Shown: in pieces, positions 1-10,438 of the stretch | How the letters are laid out: the number at the start of each line of letters is the position of its first letter | Numbering within the stretch: the first letter of the stretch is position 1 | Assembly (NCBI GenBank): GCA_020465985.1 | Contig: JAANYP010004805.1 | Coordinates: 499,488 to 563,487 of the forward strand | DNA from: Centrapalus pauciflorus | Taxonomy: Eukaryota > Streptophyta > Magnoliopsida > Asterales > Asteraceae | Length of the DNA stretch: 64,000 bases | Direction: 5' to 3' | Notes under the pieces: generated by a model | What the model saw: only the letters and a program-made list of their open reading frames with translations | What the model was told of the DNA's origin: nothing | Database searches by the model: none | Position numbers and translations under genes: made by a program

Positions 1-76
1 AGCTTGAACTTCTAACTCTGGTAGCTTGAACTTTTGAACTAGCAGCTCGAACTTTTTGAACTAACAGCTTGAACTT
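1..76. repeat. Short tandem repeat, about 20-25 bp unit
   Basis: Four imperfect units each begin with AGCTTGAACTT or AGCTCGAACTT (near positions 1, 23, 44 and 66). They lie in the non-coding region downstream of pol in copy 1. The array may continue left of the window. Confidence 0.7.
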
Positions 77-1011
77 CGTAATTACACAGAAAATCTACTA
101 ACAGTCTGAGAAATCTAACTAATAGCTTGACATACTTAGAATATTTCCGAACACTTTTTATTTATCAAGAAACTCCCTTACGTGTCCCATACTTGGATAT
201 ACTTCTATGATCAAGGCAGACACACAATGATTATAACTTTTGGATATTGCAAATTTTCTTTAAATGGCAAACTTCGGACACAGTTCTGTATTTACATACA
301 ATAGAGTGTCTTAGTTTGTCTTAGAGTTCCTTTTTAGGTTAACAAGACAGCGGTGACAGGTCTGTACTTACGTACAACAAAGCGACTTATCTAGCTAACT
401 TGAGTCAAAACAGAGGTGACAGGTCTGTACTTACGTACAACAAAGCGACTTATTTTGACTCCCTCTTCTTTATCAAAAATTTTTCTTTACTTTTCTTTAA
501 GATGTATTTGATGTTGCTATATATCCCCCCAGAAAATTTGCATACCTCATTTAGAATCATTGTCTGTATGTCTCTAATATAGAAATTAAGACCACTTGGT
601 CATACATCTTGGTTAGTTACACATATGACTTTTTCTTTATTATTTTATTAGCTGTTGAGATTTCCTTTGTGTATTGTGCCTACCAACACATCAAACAGGA
701 AAGAGTATATCACTTAGAATTTAAGGTGCAATATGTGTGAAAGCTCAACACTTAGAGATTGTTTTGACTGTGCTAATTTTCGTCACTTTGAACCTATGTA
801 TCTAAGACTTAACTCATTTTTCAATATTCTCCTTTTTTGAAATTTTTATGGTTTTCTCTCTTTTTTATTTTGTTTTTCAATTTTTTTTAAGATAAGCTAA
901 TAAACTAACCTACTAACTTACTACAAAAGAAAATAAAATCTACTAAACTACTAACTTACTATAAAAAGAAAGAAAATATACTAAGGTCAAGTTACTCTGG
1001 ATTACGCATAC
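77..1011. other. Non-coding 3' internal region of copia copy 1
   Basis: This AT-rich stretch has no credible ORF. It is colinear with about 41340-42240 in copy B, sharing for example the TTTATCAAGAAA block and a pair of spaced GCGACTTATCT blocks. It is therefore the spacer between the end of pol and ORF2 of family 1. The short plus-strand ORF at 400-582 is an accidental reading frame. Confidence 0.75.
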
Positions 1012-1393
1012 CATTTAGTTGAACTAACAACTCAAAACGTGACTTATCAAAAGCTTTAGTTAATAAATTTGCATTATTATCTTCCGTTACCACTTTACCA
1101 GTTTTATCATATTCTTTTCAGCACAATCACGTATGAAATGATGTCCTATGTCTATGTGCTTTGTTTTACTTTGTATAACTAGATTATTAGTTATAGCAAT
1201 TGTGGACTGATTATCTATCCTAATGGGAGTATGAGTGTAAGTCAAACGTAATCACGCAATTGTTGTTGTATCCACAAAACCTGTGAACAGCACTGTTTCT
1301 TGCATTGCCAGGATACGAGCCTCCCTCCAAGGAACTGACAACCTCCAGTTGTTAATTCTAGTTCAAGCTGCAACCTCCATAGTCTGAATCCGT
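1012..1393 (-). pseudogene. RNase H remnant of copia copy 1
   Basis: Read on the minus strand, this stretch aligns with the RNase H of copy B (42356-42814). It covers the CSLNRKSTT-like start, the CCSQVLWIQ block and the DNQSTIA block near 1200. About 55 bp is missing between the AAGAAACAG and TGCTGTTCACAG sequences. This deletion removes the segment that in copy B holds the STCEVEY catalytic glutamate. Several in-frame stops are also present. Copia RNase H degrades the RNA of the RNA-DNA hybrid during reverse transcription; this copy must be inactive. Confidence 0.75.
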
Positions 1394-2302
1394 TTATGTT
1401 TCCCATTCCAGATCTCCATCAGCATGATACCAAAGTCCTAGGTTTGATTTTGACTTGAGGTATCTCAGATGCCGCTTCACGGCTTTCATATGCATTTCTT
1501 TCGGATTAGCTTGAAACCTAGCACAAATACACACAGCAAACATAATGTCAGGTCTAGAAGCAGTTAAATACATGAGTGACCCGATCAATGCCCGATATAG
1601 AGTCGGATCCACATCAGTATCACTTTCTGTACCCCGTCCGAGATTGTGATTCACTTGAATCGAAATACTAAAATGAGCAGTCAGCTTTGTTCCTTCCATC
1701 CCGAAGCGCTCCAGAATATCGTAGACATACTTCGTCTGATGGATAAACATGCCCTCCTTCCTCTGTTCAACTTGCAAACCCAGAAAGAAGTTCAGCTCTC
1801 CCATAGCACTCATCTCAAACTTTGACTTCATAACCTTCTCAAAGTCTTTGCATATCTGTTCGTCTGATGACCCAAAAATGATGTCATCCACGTACACTTG
1901 TACCAAGATAAAAGTTTCTCCCTTTCTCTTCACGAACAATGTACTATCAATTCTCCCTCTTTCAAACCCGTTGTCCAAAAGATGAGTTGACAGCGTCTCA
2001 TACCATGCCCTTGGGGCCTGATGCAATCCATACAGAGCCTTATCGAGTCGATACGCTCTGTCGGGATACTTTGGATCAATGAACCCAGGCGGTTGTGCCA
2101 CGTACACCAGTTCCTTTACCTTTCCATACAGAAAGGCACTCTTTACGTCAAGTTCATAGACTTTAAATCCTTTGAAGGACGCGAAGGCAGAAACAGACGA
2201 ATTGCCTCGAGCCTTTCCACTGGGGCAAACACCCCGATAATCTCTCTTGCACTTAAAAACCCATTTGGTTCCTACTACAACTTCTCCTTGAGGTAGCGGC
2301 AC
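1394..2302 (-). pseudogene. Copia reverse transcriptase, internally deleted (copy 1)
   Basis: This open frame of about 302 codons matches copia reverse transcriptase (RVT_2 type). It has TKWVFKCK near the N-terminus, LDVKSAFLYG, YRLDKALYGLHQAPRAWY, the catalytic YVDDIIFG near residue 145 and the LTASRPDIMFA block. Between WVFKCKRD and FASFKGF about 70 bp is missing compared with copy B. That removes the block copy B reads as KGFNQEEGIDYNEVFAPVAR, including conserved palm and finger residues. The frame stops just before RNase H. The enzyme would copy element RNA into DNA in virus-like particles; this deletion should inactivate it. The CAU-initiated start is simply the first Met, since the protein is normally cleaved from a polyprotein. 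Confidence 0.88.
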
Positions 2303-3071
2303 TAACTCCTACACTTCAAGCTTTTTGAATTGTGACAGTTCTTCTTGCATGGCTTTAACCCCAAGAGTTATCTTTTAGTTCCATTTGCATACTCTTCGGC
2401 TCTACTTGCGAGATGAAACAAGAACATAAACATGTGTGATACGCCTCGGAGTCAATAATCATCGACAACAACACTGTGTTGATATTCACACTACTCCTAG
2501 TTCTCACACCGGTATGTGGATTACCTATGATGCTCTCAATCGGATGATCCTTGTTTATCCTCGATGTCTCAATCTCATCGACCCTAAGATTATCTCCTAA
2601 GTTTGATCATATTTCACCTAACGGGGGTACGACTTCAGATGGTACATTCTCTTCCTCATGATCACTGTCCTCGGAATTAGAAGTACTAGTCTGATTCTCG
2701 TTTGAAGGTTACTCTGGTTCATTCTCTGATGGATATCTATCTTTTGTCGTTGTAGGCTCAGAAGTTGATGGAATGCTTGTCCTTGGAAAACCTTGATTGT
2801 CGTCATTCAGACTTAAGGACGAGAAGTCTTCCTCCACTGTACCTGCATTTCAACCAACAGGTATGTTAAATGATTCAAACAATGAGTCATAATCAAATAA
2901 CCACTCAGGATCTGTTTGGGGTTCATGTGAATAACTTGTAACATCAATGTTAAACACAATTTCTACCGCACCATTTGTTTTGTTGAAAACCCTTTTGTTT
3001 GGTGAGTTAGGCACATAACATAGGAAATATCCTTCGTCAGCCTTTTCACCAAACTTAGGTTGATATTTTGT
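2303..3071 (-). pseudogene. Degenerate linker between integrase and reverse transcriptase (copy 1)
   Basis: This is the variable region between the integrase core and reverse transcriptase. It is colinear with 56864-57700 in copy B. Only short open pieces remain (for example 2618-2806), with multiple stops and frame changes. In copy B the same region encodes an acidic, Ser/Thr/Asn-rich linker. No catalytic domain is expected here. Confidence 0.7.
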
Positions 3072-4231
3072 TTACAATAAAGTACACGGTACCCCAGACG
3101 GTTCAAAGCCAGTTAAATTTGGTGGTCTTTTATTCAAAACTTCATAACAGGTTTTGTTCAGTGATTTGATAGTAAGGACCAGGTTTAAAACATGACATGT
3201 GGTATTCACTGCCTCCACCCGAAACATGGTAGGAAGCTTTGAATCCCAGAGCATGGTCCTTGCTGCCTCAATCAAAGTCATGTTCTTTCGTTCTGCCACC
3301 CCATTTTGTTGTGGCTCATATGGTGCACTAAATTGATGAACTATGCCTTTGGATAGGCAATATACACCAATTACTGTGTTTTTAAATTCTGTTCCATTAT
3401 CACTCCTGATACGTTTTACCCTCGTCCAGTAGGAGTTTTCGACTTGGACTAAGAACCCAATCAACTTTCCAGTTGTGTCGTCCTTCGTACCTAAAAAGAA
3501 AACCCATGAAAAACGTGAGTAATCATCAGTGATAACTAAACAATTCCAACTACAACCTATACTCCTTTTGTTGATAGGTCCGAATAGATCCATATGCAAC
3601 AAATCGAAAGTGGAAGTTATCAAGTTCTGAGTCTTTGACTTGTGTGACTTTTTGTGTTGTTTTCCTTTCTTACACGGTACACATTTGTCATCGAACTGAA
3701 AACTCTTCAGTGGGACACCATGAACCAGACCATTTTTAGTGATGTAAGTCATTTTCCTTAGGAGCAAATGTGTCATGCGTCTGTGCCATAAAATGGATTC
3801 TGACTCTGAAGCTTTGAATAGAAGACATATTGTTCCCATCGATGAATCCGATTTGTTCATGTCCATCATGTACAAATCATTCTTCCTTGGGGCTCTCATC
3901 ATTATCCACTCTTTAGGTACTTTAAATCCCAGATTCAGCACAAACGGGTCAGTATCAGTAAAAATTATTGAGCTCTTCTTTTCACAGATTTGAGATACAC
4001 TAATGAGATTATGATCAAGCTTATCAACATGGTAAACTTGATCAAGTGTGATGGTCCCATTAGTGACCACTCCAGTACCAGTGATATGTCCACCCTTATT
4101 CCCAGCGAATGACACGAATCCCTTGTTCCTCCCTTGAAGTCTCTGAGTAGGCTCCTTTCCCCAGTCATGTGCCTAGAGCAACCACTGTCGACGAACCACT
4201 TGTTGTTTAGACCTGTAGTTAACTCCTGCAC
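3072..4231 (-). pseudogene. Copia protease and integrase (copy 1), frameshifted
   Basis: The upstream piece (3965-4231) starts with the retroviral-type aspartic protease motif WFVDSGCSRHMTG, then leaves frame near 4115. The downstream piece (3072-4115, about 347 codons) carries GAG-pre-integrase sequence (VYHVDKLDHNLISVSQ). It also has an HHCC zinc site (WHRRMTH, then CVPCKKGK) and the integrase core with its DDE residues in HMDLFGP, RSDNGTEF and PQQNGVAERKN. The integrase inserts the cDNA into the genome. All three acidic residues are present, but the protein is separated from protease and gag by frameshifts and from an intact reverse transcriptase by the degenerate linker. Confidence 0.9.
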
Positions 4232-4246
4232 ATGAAAAAAAACAAG

Positions 4247-5749
4247 TTAGTTATCACGGGGAACCCAAGCCATGACTGACTTGGTAATACCATTCTCATC
4301 CACATACGTGAACTCCTTCAAATACCCATCTCTCCTTTCAGGTGACTTGGGTGTTTGATTGAGGACTTGTTGTGGTCCAGAGTGATTTAAGCTCACTCTT
4401 GGCCTTTGGGTAGGCATTTGCTGTTGAGCCCTTGAATAATTTCTATTATAAGGCATTTCGGATTGATATCCCTGGGCTCTACCTGGTGTCTGTTGTCTTA
4501 GAGGAGTGTGAGACCGAACTGGAGTGTAAACCCTTCTAGGTGTTGTACTCCTATAAGATTGTTGAGGTCCTGACCTTGATTGATTAGGGACTCTATTTGG
4601 CGAATTAGTCCTAACCACTTCATTTGGTCTAACCGACACAGGTATTTGTCTAATAGCGGTCTTGGGGGTGACATTCACAATTTTCTCAGTGTTTTGAGAA
4701 CCACTTGTGCTAGCAACACTAGATACTGGTTTATGTTGGTCAGGCTTTCCAACAATAGGGCTAGACTCTCGTTTAGAGGGTGTAGATTCTACTTTATTAT
4801 ATGGACAGCTAGACGCAACATGTCCCCTCTCATGTCATCTAAAGCAAGACAACTTATCAACCAACTTCTTATGAGTGTCCTTTGATTTTGGTGTCTCACT
4901 CGCGTCATGTTCTTTCTTTTCAACTATCGTGACTACTTCCTCTTTCTGATTATTAACTTCAGGTTTAGCTTCTCTTAGAATTTTGTCACTAGAAGACTGC
5001 ACAAACTTGACTTTCTTAATCGTAGAGTTATTATTAGACACCTTAGTTGATTAATCCTTATCAGATTCAGATACAGTTTCAGGTGCTACCTCTGACTCGA
5101 CTAGTTTATCAGTTTAATCCTGAGGTTGAGGCACATAATTATCATTGAAAGGTGGAGGACTCTCTTGATAACCTAAACCTACTGGTTTCTTAGACTGACG
5201 TTGAGCATCTAAGATTTTCCCTAGATTTAGTGTAGAGTTCCTAAACTTTTCTAACTTACTATTTACCTCTGCAACTTTAACTCTTGATCATGCTAGATCA
5301 ACCTCCATAATGGTAAGTTCTTTAGTTAAAGCCGCAACATGCTCATACATAAGTTCTATCCTGACACATTGCTCACTTAATTTGTCTTTTAAAACTATAA
5401 CATCTTGAGCATCTACTTTCAGCTTATTTCTAAGATCTTCTTTAATATCTACGAGACTAGCATTATCTGATTTTAGTGATTCTATCATAGCAGTTAAGCT
5501 GTTATGTGTTTCTAGAACAAAGTTCAATCTATCATTGGAAGTAGCACATAAAACATATAAGTCACAAAATATCGAAAAGTTCAGAATTACCTTTTTGTGA
5601 TCCGATTCCATGCTAGCCATCTGTGGGGCAAACTCTAGAATGGTCTGATTGCCTGACTTCTCCACCAACACATGACTTGTATCATTCTGTTCGTTGTCCT
5701 CTGTAACTTCCTCGGCTCTGTCATCCCCAGTCTCTGTCACTTTAGCCAT
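4247..5749 (-). pseudogene. Distal gag region: coiled coil, second zinc knuckle, Pro/Gln-rich linker (copy 1)
   Basis: Three open pieces follow gag. 5288-5749 is heptad-like and rich in Leu, Glu and Lys, and probably a coiled coil (KSDNASLVDIKEDLRNKLK). 4835-5041 is a charged Ser/Lys/Glu linker ending in LSCFR, the start of a second zinc knuckle seen more fully in copy B. 4247-4678 is rich in Pro, Gln, Arg and Ser and ends with FTYVDENGITKSVMAWVPRDN-like sequence just before the protease. In-frame stops separate the pieces. The region is inferred to help capsid assembly and RNA binding. Confidence 0.72.
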
Positions 5750-5887
5750 GAAGGTTCTAGCGTTTTACTCAGGATGAGTACTCCAATCGTATGTCCCATC
5801 AAGCTGTCTGTCTGATGATACGTTTGTTAACAGACCACCGATGTTTGCTTGAATAACCGAACTACCATACTAGTATCTTCCCTGAGA

Positions 5888-7120
5888 TTAAATCTGATAG
5901 TTTTCAACTTTGGTTCGTTGACATTCTCGTGCAAAGTGACCTAATCCTTGGCAATTATAATACTTAACCTTGGATTTGTCGAACCCAATTTTGCTGTTGC
6001 CTACATTCAGATTTCTGCCTGTTCGTTTCATGAACCTTTTGACCCTCTGAGTCACCATGGCCAGTTGCCATTGAAGGTCCATTTCCTCCAAGTCATCAGG
6101 ATCCACCTGATCGTAGTGTTCTTCCCACAATGCATGATCGTTATTTTTGCCTTGTACACAATTTCCGTATGCTGCAACAAACGAAGCCAAAAGATTCAGA
6201 TGTGTTTCAGCTGATTGTGCACTCATAGGCATCTTTGTGTAGTGTTGAGAAGTGGATGTTGAGTGAGTCGGTTTATCTTTCGGTTTAGAATACCCTAAGA
6301 ATGCCTGACTACTTGTTTCTTCTCCCTCCACTAGGATAGGCGCTTCACCCGAGAAGAAAGCCGTAGTTATTTTCAGTTCACTTGCGATAGAAGGTTTTGT
6401 CTTTCCAAAATACATCTCTGGGTCTTGGACTTGTTCATATTCCCTTTCCTTCTTAAGTATCTGAAAGTTGTAAGCCCTCAGCGTACCAATAACTCCTTCT
6501 AGAGTAAGAGTTTTGAATTTTTCTTCATCATGCTTTATAAGCGCTGTGTACATTTCCCACTTCGCAGGTAAAGCATCAAGAAGTTTCTCTATCTTCTCAA
6601 TTTTACGATACTCGACATCATGATTATCCTGCTCTGTTAGTAAATGGTAGAATCTTGTTATTGTCACATCCAGCTTTTTGGTTTTCAATGCTTTGAAAAT
6701 TGTGAAATGCTGTTTTAGCATCTCGGTCCTTCCTTTGCGGACCCTCGGATTTCCCTCACACCTCTTCTCGAGAGCATCCCATATCTCTTTAGAAGTACGA
6801 CGATTCCGCAAGGTGAGCAGAATCTCCTGAGGTAATGCCATACGAATGATGGAAAATGCTCTGTTTTCGGCCTCACACAGTTTCTTATCATCATCCTTCA
6901 TTTTTTGATAGGTTAAGACTCTCTGACGGCCCTCAAACTCTTGTGTAGGTGGAATGTATCCCTCAACTTAACAAATCCACATTCTCATGTCATTGAAACG
7001 AGCAAAATCGGCAAACCTATCCTTCCACCAATAGTAGTCTTCCAACCTCATTTGTTTAGGCGGAGAATTTGCCTTGCCAAACTCGTTGTCCATTTCGATG
7101 AACTTTTGCAAACTGTTCAT
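5888..7120 (-). pseudogene. Copia gag (UBN2 / Retrotran_gag type), copy 1
   Basis: The ATG at 7118-7120 starts MNSLQKFIEMDNEFG, followed by LEDYYWWKDRFADF, which is typical of copia gag. An in-frame TAA after RMWIC (about 6967) interrupts it, then the same frame continues to 5888. The later part has WDALEKRCEGNPRVRKGR, FYHLLTEQ, LLDALPAKWEMY and a CCHC-type zinc knuckle read as YYNCQGLGHFAREC, in which the first Cys is Tyr. Gag forms the virus-like particle and packages element RNA. The single nonsense codon and the damaged knuckle make it non-functional, but the frame is otherwise well preserved. Confidence 0.88.
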
Positions 7121-7671
7121 CCTTTCTAAACTTTTTGTATTCAAACTTAGATAATTTAATTTAAATAAAATTAAAATAAACCCTTCGAACTTAGGCAAGT
7201 TCGAATCAGTTTAAAGTTAAATTCGTTTGAAATTAAATTCGAAAATGATTAAGTTCGAAATCAACAATTTCGAAGGTCTGACAAGTGTCGAGATTTCTGA
7301 CAAATTCGAAATCTGACAAATTCGAATGCTAGCAAGTTCCAATTTCAGCCAAATTCGAATGAAGCCCTAAATCAAGTTCGAGAGGAGCGTATTTTCTGAC
7401 AAGTTCGAATGAACCCTAATACCCCCTATGTTCGAGCGCCGCAAGTTAGAGAAACGGCCAAAAATTCGATTTTTTCTAGTTTTCAGTTTAAACTAATATT
7501 TTTAAGATAATAATGGTTTCGACTGAAAAAGTGAACCAATAAGAATTTTTCTCCGTTACTTTGCTTGTATTACTCGAAAAACTTATAAAAGATGTGATTT
7601 TTTCCGTCCAAAACGCCAAGAAACCAAGAATGTTTAAGATGAACACGAAGAACACAATGAACACCTTTATC
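7121..7671 (-). other. 5' leader of copia copy 1, rich in TTCGAA
   Basis: This untranslated region between the primer binding site and the gag ATG has no ORF. From 7190 to 7450 it contains more than a dozen TTCGAA, TTCGAG or close variants at irregular 10-30 bp spacing. The leader of copy B (61723-62131) has the same composition. Confidence 0.75.
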
Positions 7672-7683
7672 GCTCTGATACCA
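7672..7683 (-). promoter_or_regulatory. Primer binding site (tRNA initiator-Met type), copy 1
   Basis: On the minus strand the sequence is TGGTATCAGAGC, two bases inside the 5' LTR. This matches the 3' end of plant initiator methionine tRNA, the usual copia primer for minus-strand DNA synthesis. Confidence 0.9.
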
Positions 7684-7685
7684 CT

Positions 7686-8258
7686 TGTAAGGTCACCTAC
7701 CTACGGATCCAATCTTGACGCGACGCCGTCCAACGTGTGCGGAAACCTCGTTAGCGGTTTAACGGATTGATCACACACACGAAACATGGAGACACACACG
7801 ATGATAGACGTGAACCCGAACGTCACAACACGTGATTCTCTCCAAGAACACACTGAAATCGCCCCGAAAGTAATTTCTGCAAAGATTGTTAATCAAAAGT
7901 GGTTAACTCTTAATTATAGGCCTTAACTTCGTGGACAACTTCGAGAAGGCCCAAGCCCACGAACTTGTCCAACATTAAGTTCGAATCTAGGCCTTTGAAC
8001 TTATTCTAGAACTTGTCTTTGAACTTGTTCTAGAACTTATCTTTGAACTTGTTCTAGAACTTATGTTTGAACTAATGTTTGAACTTACCTTTGAACTTAT
8101 TGTAAAACATCAATTACAACCATGTTCAAACATATATACAATCAATATTAATATCAAACATATATCAAACATGTATTAAAGTGCAATTACGAACAATTGG
8201 ACTATTACAAAATATCATCTATACTTAGACTGCTATCGTCACACAGGATGCACTAACA
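7686..8258 (-). repeat. 5' LTR of copia copy 1 (573 bp)
   Basis: On the plus strand it runs from TGTAAGGTCACC to ATGCACTAACA, so the element reads TGTTAGTGCA...CTTACA with TG/CA ends. It aligns with the LTR of copy B (37054-37658); both end in ACTGCTATCGTCACACAGGA followed by TGYACTAACA. From 7985 to 8100 it contains a tandem array of TTTGAACTT-centred units of 13-20 bp. Confidence 0.92.
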
Positions 8259-8699
8259 GATAACAATGTGCATAAATGAGAATTGAGTTGCATATTCCAC
8301 CATTATGTGTTGTGTGATATGTATGTGTCATACTACTGAGTCTAACCCTTGTGTACTCACGAGCTGCGAAACTTACGTATTCGAGTCTGAATGTGTGTCT
8401 CAGGGGGTCGGAAATCAGGTTAGCAGTGAGGAACTGATGTCAGGGATGATGATTCGTTCGAGGATTCTTGTTCGTGAAAGTGGGTGGATTGCAGATCATC
8501 GTATGATTCAGTGATTATGAGATAAGGTTAGTGTATGTGTTTACATATGGTAAATCAGAGTTGATTGGGTTGGGATTAAAGTTTTAAATCACCAGTGTTT
8601 GCCGTTAATCCTATGACTTACGTGTGATGAGTTATATGCATTATGCCACCTGTGAATAATAAATGACGTGTCATTTGTGTGCGGAAAGAGAGTGTTACA
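8259..8699 (+). repeat. Ty3/gypsy LTR remnant, 3' end
   Basis: The sequence right of copy 1 ends in AGAGAGTGTTACA at 8699, and a TGTTACA or TGTCACA end is typical of the gypsy LTRs elsewhere in this window. It includes TGTGTACTCACGAGCTGCG, similar in placement to the U5 region of such LTRs. No coding sequence is present; the ORF at 8305-8514 is not supported. The 5' part of the LTR would lie left of copy 1. The assignment rests on the terminal motif and composition only. Confidence 0.45.
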
Positions 8700-8701
8700 A
8701 A

Positions 8702-8930
8702 TTTTGTATTATGCATTTGAATAATAACGTCTTTTTCATATAATTAAACATAACATAATAGTTTCAAAAGACAACTTCAAACATAAGTATAGTTACATTT
8801 TAATTATAAAACAATTTCATTAGAATTTTATATTGTGTATTTGAATAATAAAGTTTATTTCATACAATCAAACATAACATAATAGTTTCAAAAAACAACT
8901 ACAAACATAAGTATAATTAGAATCATAATT
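8702..8930. repeat. Tandem duplication, two diverged copies of about 123 bp
   Basis: Two adjacent copies share the order TTGAATAATAA, ACATAACATAATAGTTTCAAAA and CAAACATAAGTATA. The first lies at about 8702-8820 and the second at about 8825-8930. They differ by scattered substitutions, so the duplication is old. It lies in AT-rich DNA with no ORF. Confidence 0.75.
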
Positions 8931-9116
8931 TTAAGTGCGTAAAAAATGTTATAATAATAAATGTTAAAAGAGTAATTAACGAAAATTTATTAATATAAAA
9001 GGGTTAAATAAGAGATAACACTAAGTTAAGGATGTGTTTTGAAAAATTTAAATTTAAAATAAAAAAAATGTAAAGAAAAAGCCAATCGAAGAATCTCATT
9101 GGTCCATGTGATTTGA

Positions 9117-9120
<4 letters not shown>

Positions 9121-9147
<27 letters not shown>
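9121..9147. repeat. (AT)n microsatellite
   Basis: An uninterrupted TA dinucleotide run of 26-27 bases. Confidence 0.97.
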
Positions 9148-9153
<6 letters not shown>

Positions 9154-9245
9154 GCATATCTTCTGCTTTTTCTGATTTTTAAGGGCGAAATCATTTAACA
9201 AGCATATCGTATAATAACCTGATATAAAACTATAATTAATAAAAT

Positions 9246-9590
9246 GAAAATGACACCAAAAAACTATTTCTTTTTTAGTTTGTATAAATTTATGTAGTAT
9301 ACTTTTTTTTGTGCACAGTTGTAGTCAAACTTTTGAAAATGTTTCAATTTGTTAGTTGGGTGACCTGGAAACCGGTGCCAAACGGTCACCATGCTTACGT
9401 GGATAATTTTTTTCAAGGAAAATGATATCAAATAGTTATGTATTATAAAATTTGTCCAAATCTACGTTATGTACTTTTCTTTTGTTCATATTTAATAGTC
9501 AAACTTTTTAAAGTGTTTCAATTAAGTAGTTGAGTTATCTAAAAATCGATACCAACCGATTTCTATGCATATGTGGACATATTTATATGA
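9246..9590. repeat. Diverged direct repeat, period about 174 bp
   Basis: Two copies share AGTCAAACTTTT, GTTTCAATT, TAGTTG, a G/ACC...ACCG block and ACGTGGATA or ATGTGGACA in the same order (about 9246-9415 and 9420-9590). The first copy contains GGTGACC...GGTCACC, an inverted pair like that in the fold-back element at 14502-18410. It is possibly part of an old DNA transposon; no ORF. Confidence 0.5.
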
Positions 9591-9940
9591 TTTGTAATCA
9601 AAAAAACCCAAGGTGACTTATTTTTTTAATAAAACTGTAAAAAGACTCATAAACAAAATATGTATCAAAATGATAAAATATGCCTTTACTTTATGACAAT
9701 ATATTAGAGCATTAATTTTCAATATCTTAAACGTGATATGTATTAAGTGGAAATAATATGTTTTGAATTTAAAACATACCGTGTTTTGGAGTCATTTTAT
9801 AGAAGAAAAAAACAATTACATCATATTTTTTTAAGTCTATGTCATAACACATGTCTGTATAAGCACGGATAAATCTATTTAAATAGTTTATTAACTTGTG
9901 TATTGCACGGATAAATCTAATAAACATTTTTTTTCTAAAA
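9591..9940. other. AT-rich intergenic stretch
   Basis: No ORF, RNA gene or clear repeat is visible apart from a short duplicated phrase, GCACGGATAAATCTA, at about 9864 and 9906. Confidence 0.6.
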
Positions 9941-10438
9941 ACTATATGAACATAACATTAAAACTTAATATTAAATATTTATAAATATTCAAAAATAATT
10001 TTAGATTTTTAGTTTAATTAAAATTTAGTTAGTTAATAGTTAAAATAGATTTTAATAGATCGGATTGAATTAGATTTAATTAGATTAGATTTGATATTAT
10101 TAATAATTCTAGTAAATGAAATGACAATTTGTAAAAATGACAAGTGAAAATTAAATAAGAATACGACAAAGTGTCAAAGAAAAGATAACAAGTGTCAATT
10201 TTGTTACTCTTTTAATAATATTTATAGATTTGCCACTTATCATTTTCACAAATTGTCATGTCATTTACTATGATTATTAACAATATGAATTGAAATCTAA
10301 CTAAATCTAATTCAATCTAATCTATTAAATCAATTTTAACTATTAACTAACTCAAATTTTATTTAACCGAAATTTAAAATTAATGTTATATATTTATAAA
10401 TATTTAACATTAATTTTTAATGTTATGTTTATATAACA
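9941..10438. mobile_element. Palindromic MITE-like element (about 0.5 kb)
   Basis: The left arm starting TATATGAACATAACATTAAAA and the right arm ending TTTTTAATGTTATGTTTATATA are reverse complements over about 215 bp with modest divergence. Matching blocks include AGTTAGTTAATAGTTAAAAT and GAAATGACAATTTGT in the left arm against their complements near 10240-10350. The arms are separated by a loop of about 75 bp around 10190. There is no coding capacity. This is the form of a non-autonomous inverted-repeat DNA element. The exact ends and target duplication are unclear, so the superfamily is not assigned. Confidence 0.75.

Larger units (their letters stand above)
1..8258 (-). mobile_element. Ty1/copia element, family 1 copy 1 (3' end outside window)
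   Basis: A minus-strand copia retrotransposon. Reading from the right it shows the 5' LTR (7686-8258), a primer binding site, a leader, gag, protease, integrase, reverse transcriptase and an RNase H remnant. The order integrase before reverse transcriptase defines Ty1/copia. Its ORF2 and 3' LTR lie left of the window. Copy B (37054-62131) is the same family and serves as a reference: it shows that copy 1 has deletions in reverse transcriptase and RNase H and several stops. The element cannot encode its own transposition. Its right end abuts a gypsy LTR remnant, so it probably inserted there, but the target duplication cannot be tested. Confidence 0.93.

Noticed and set aside
400..582. Plus-strand 60-codon ORF in copy 1
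   Set aside because: Hydrophobic, low-complexity translation in a non-coding spacer; the matching region of copy B has no such frame.
7672..7683. Possible tRNA gene at the TGGTATCAGAGC matches (also 21125 and 29702)
   Set aside because: Only the primer-binding 12-14 bases match; no cloverleaf arms are present.
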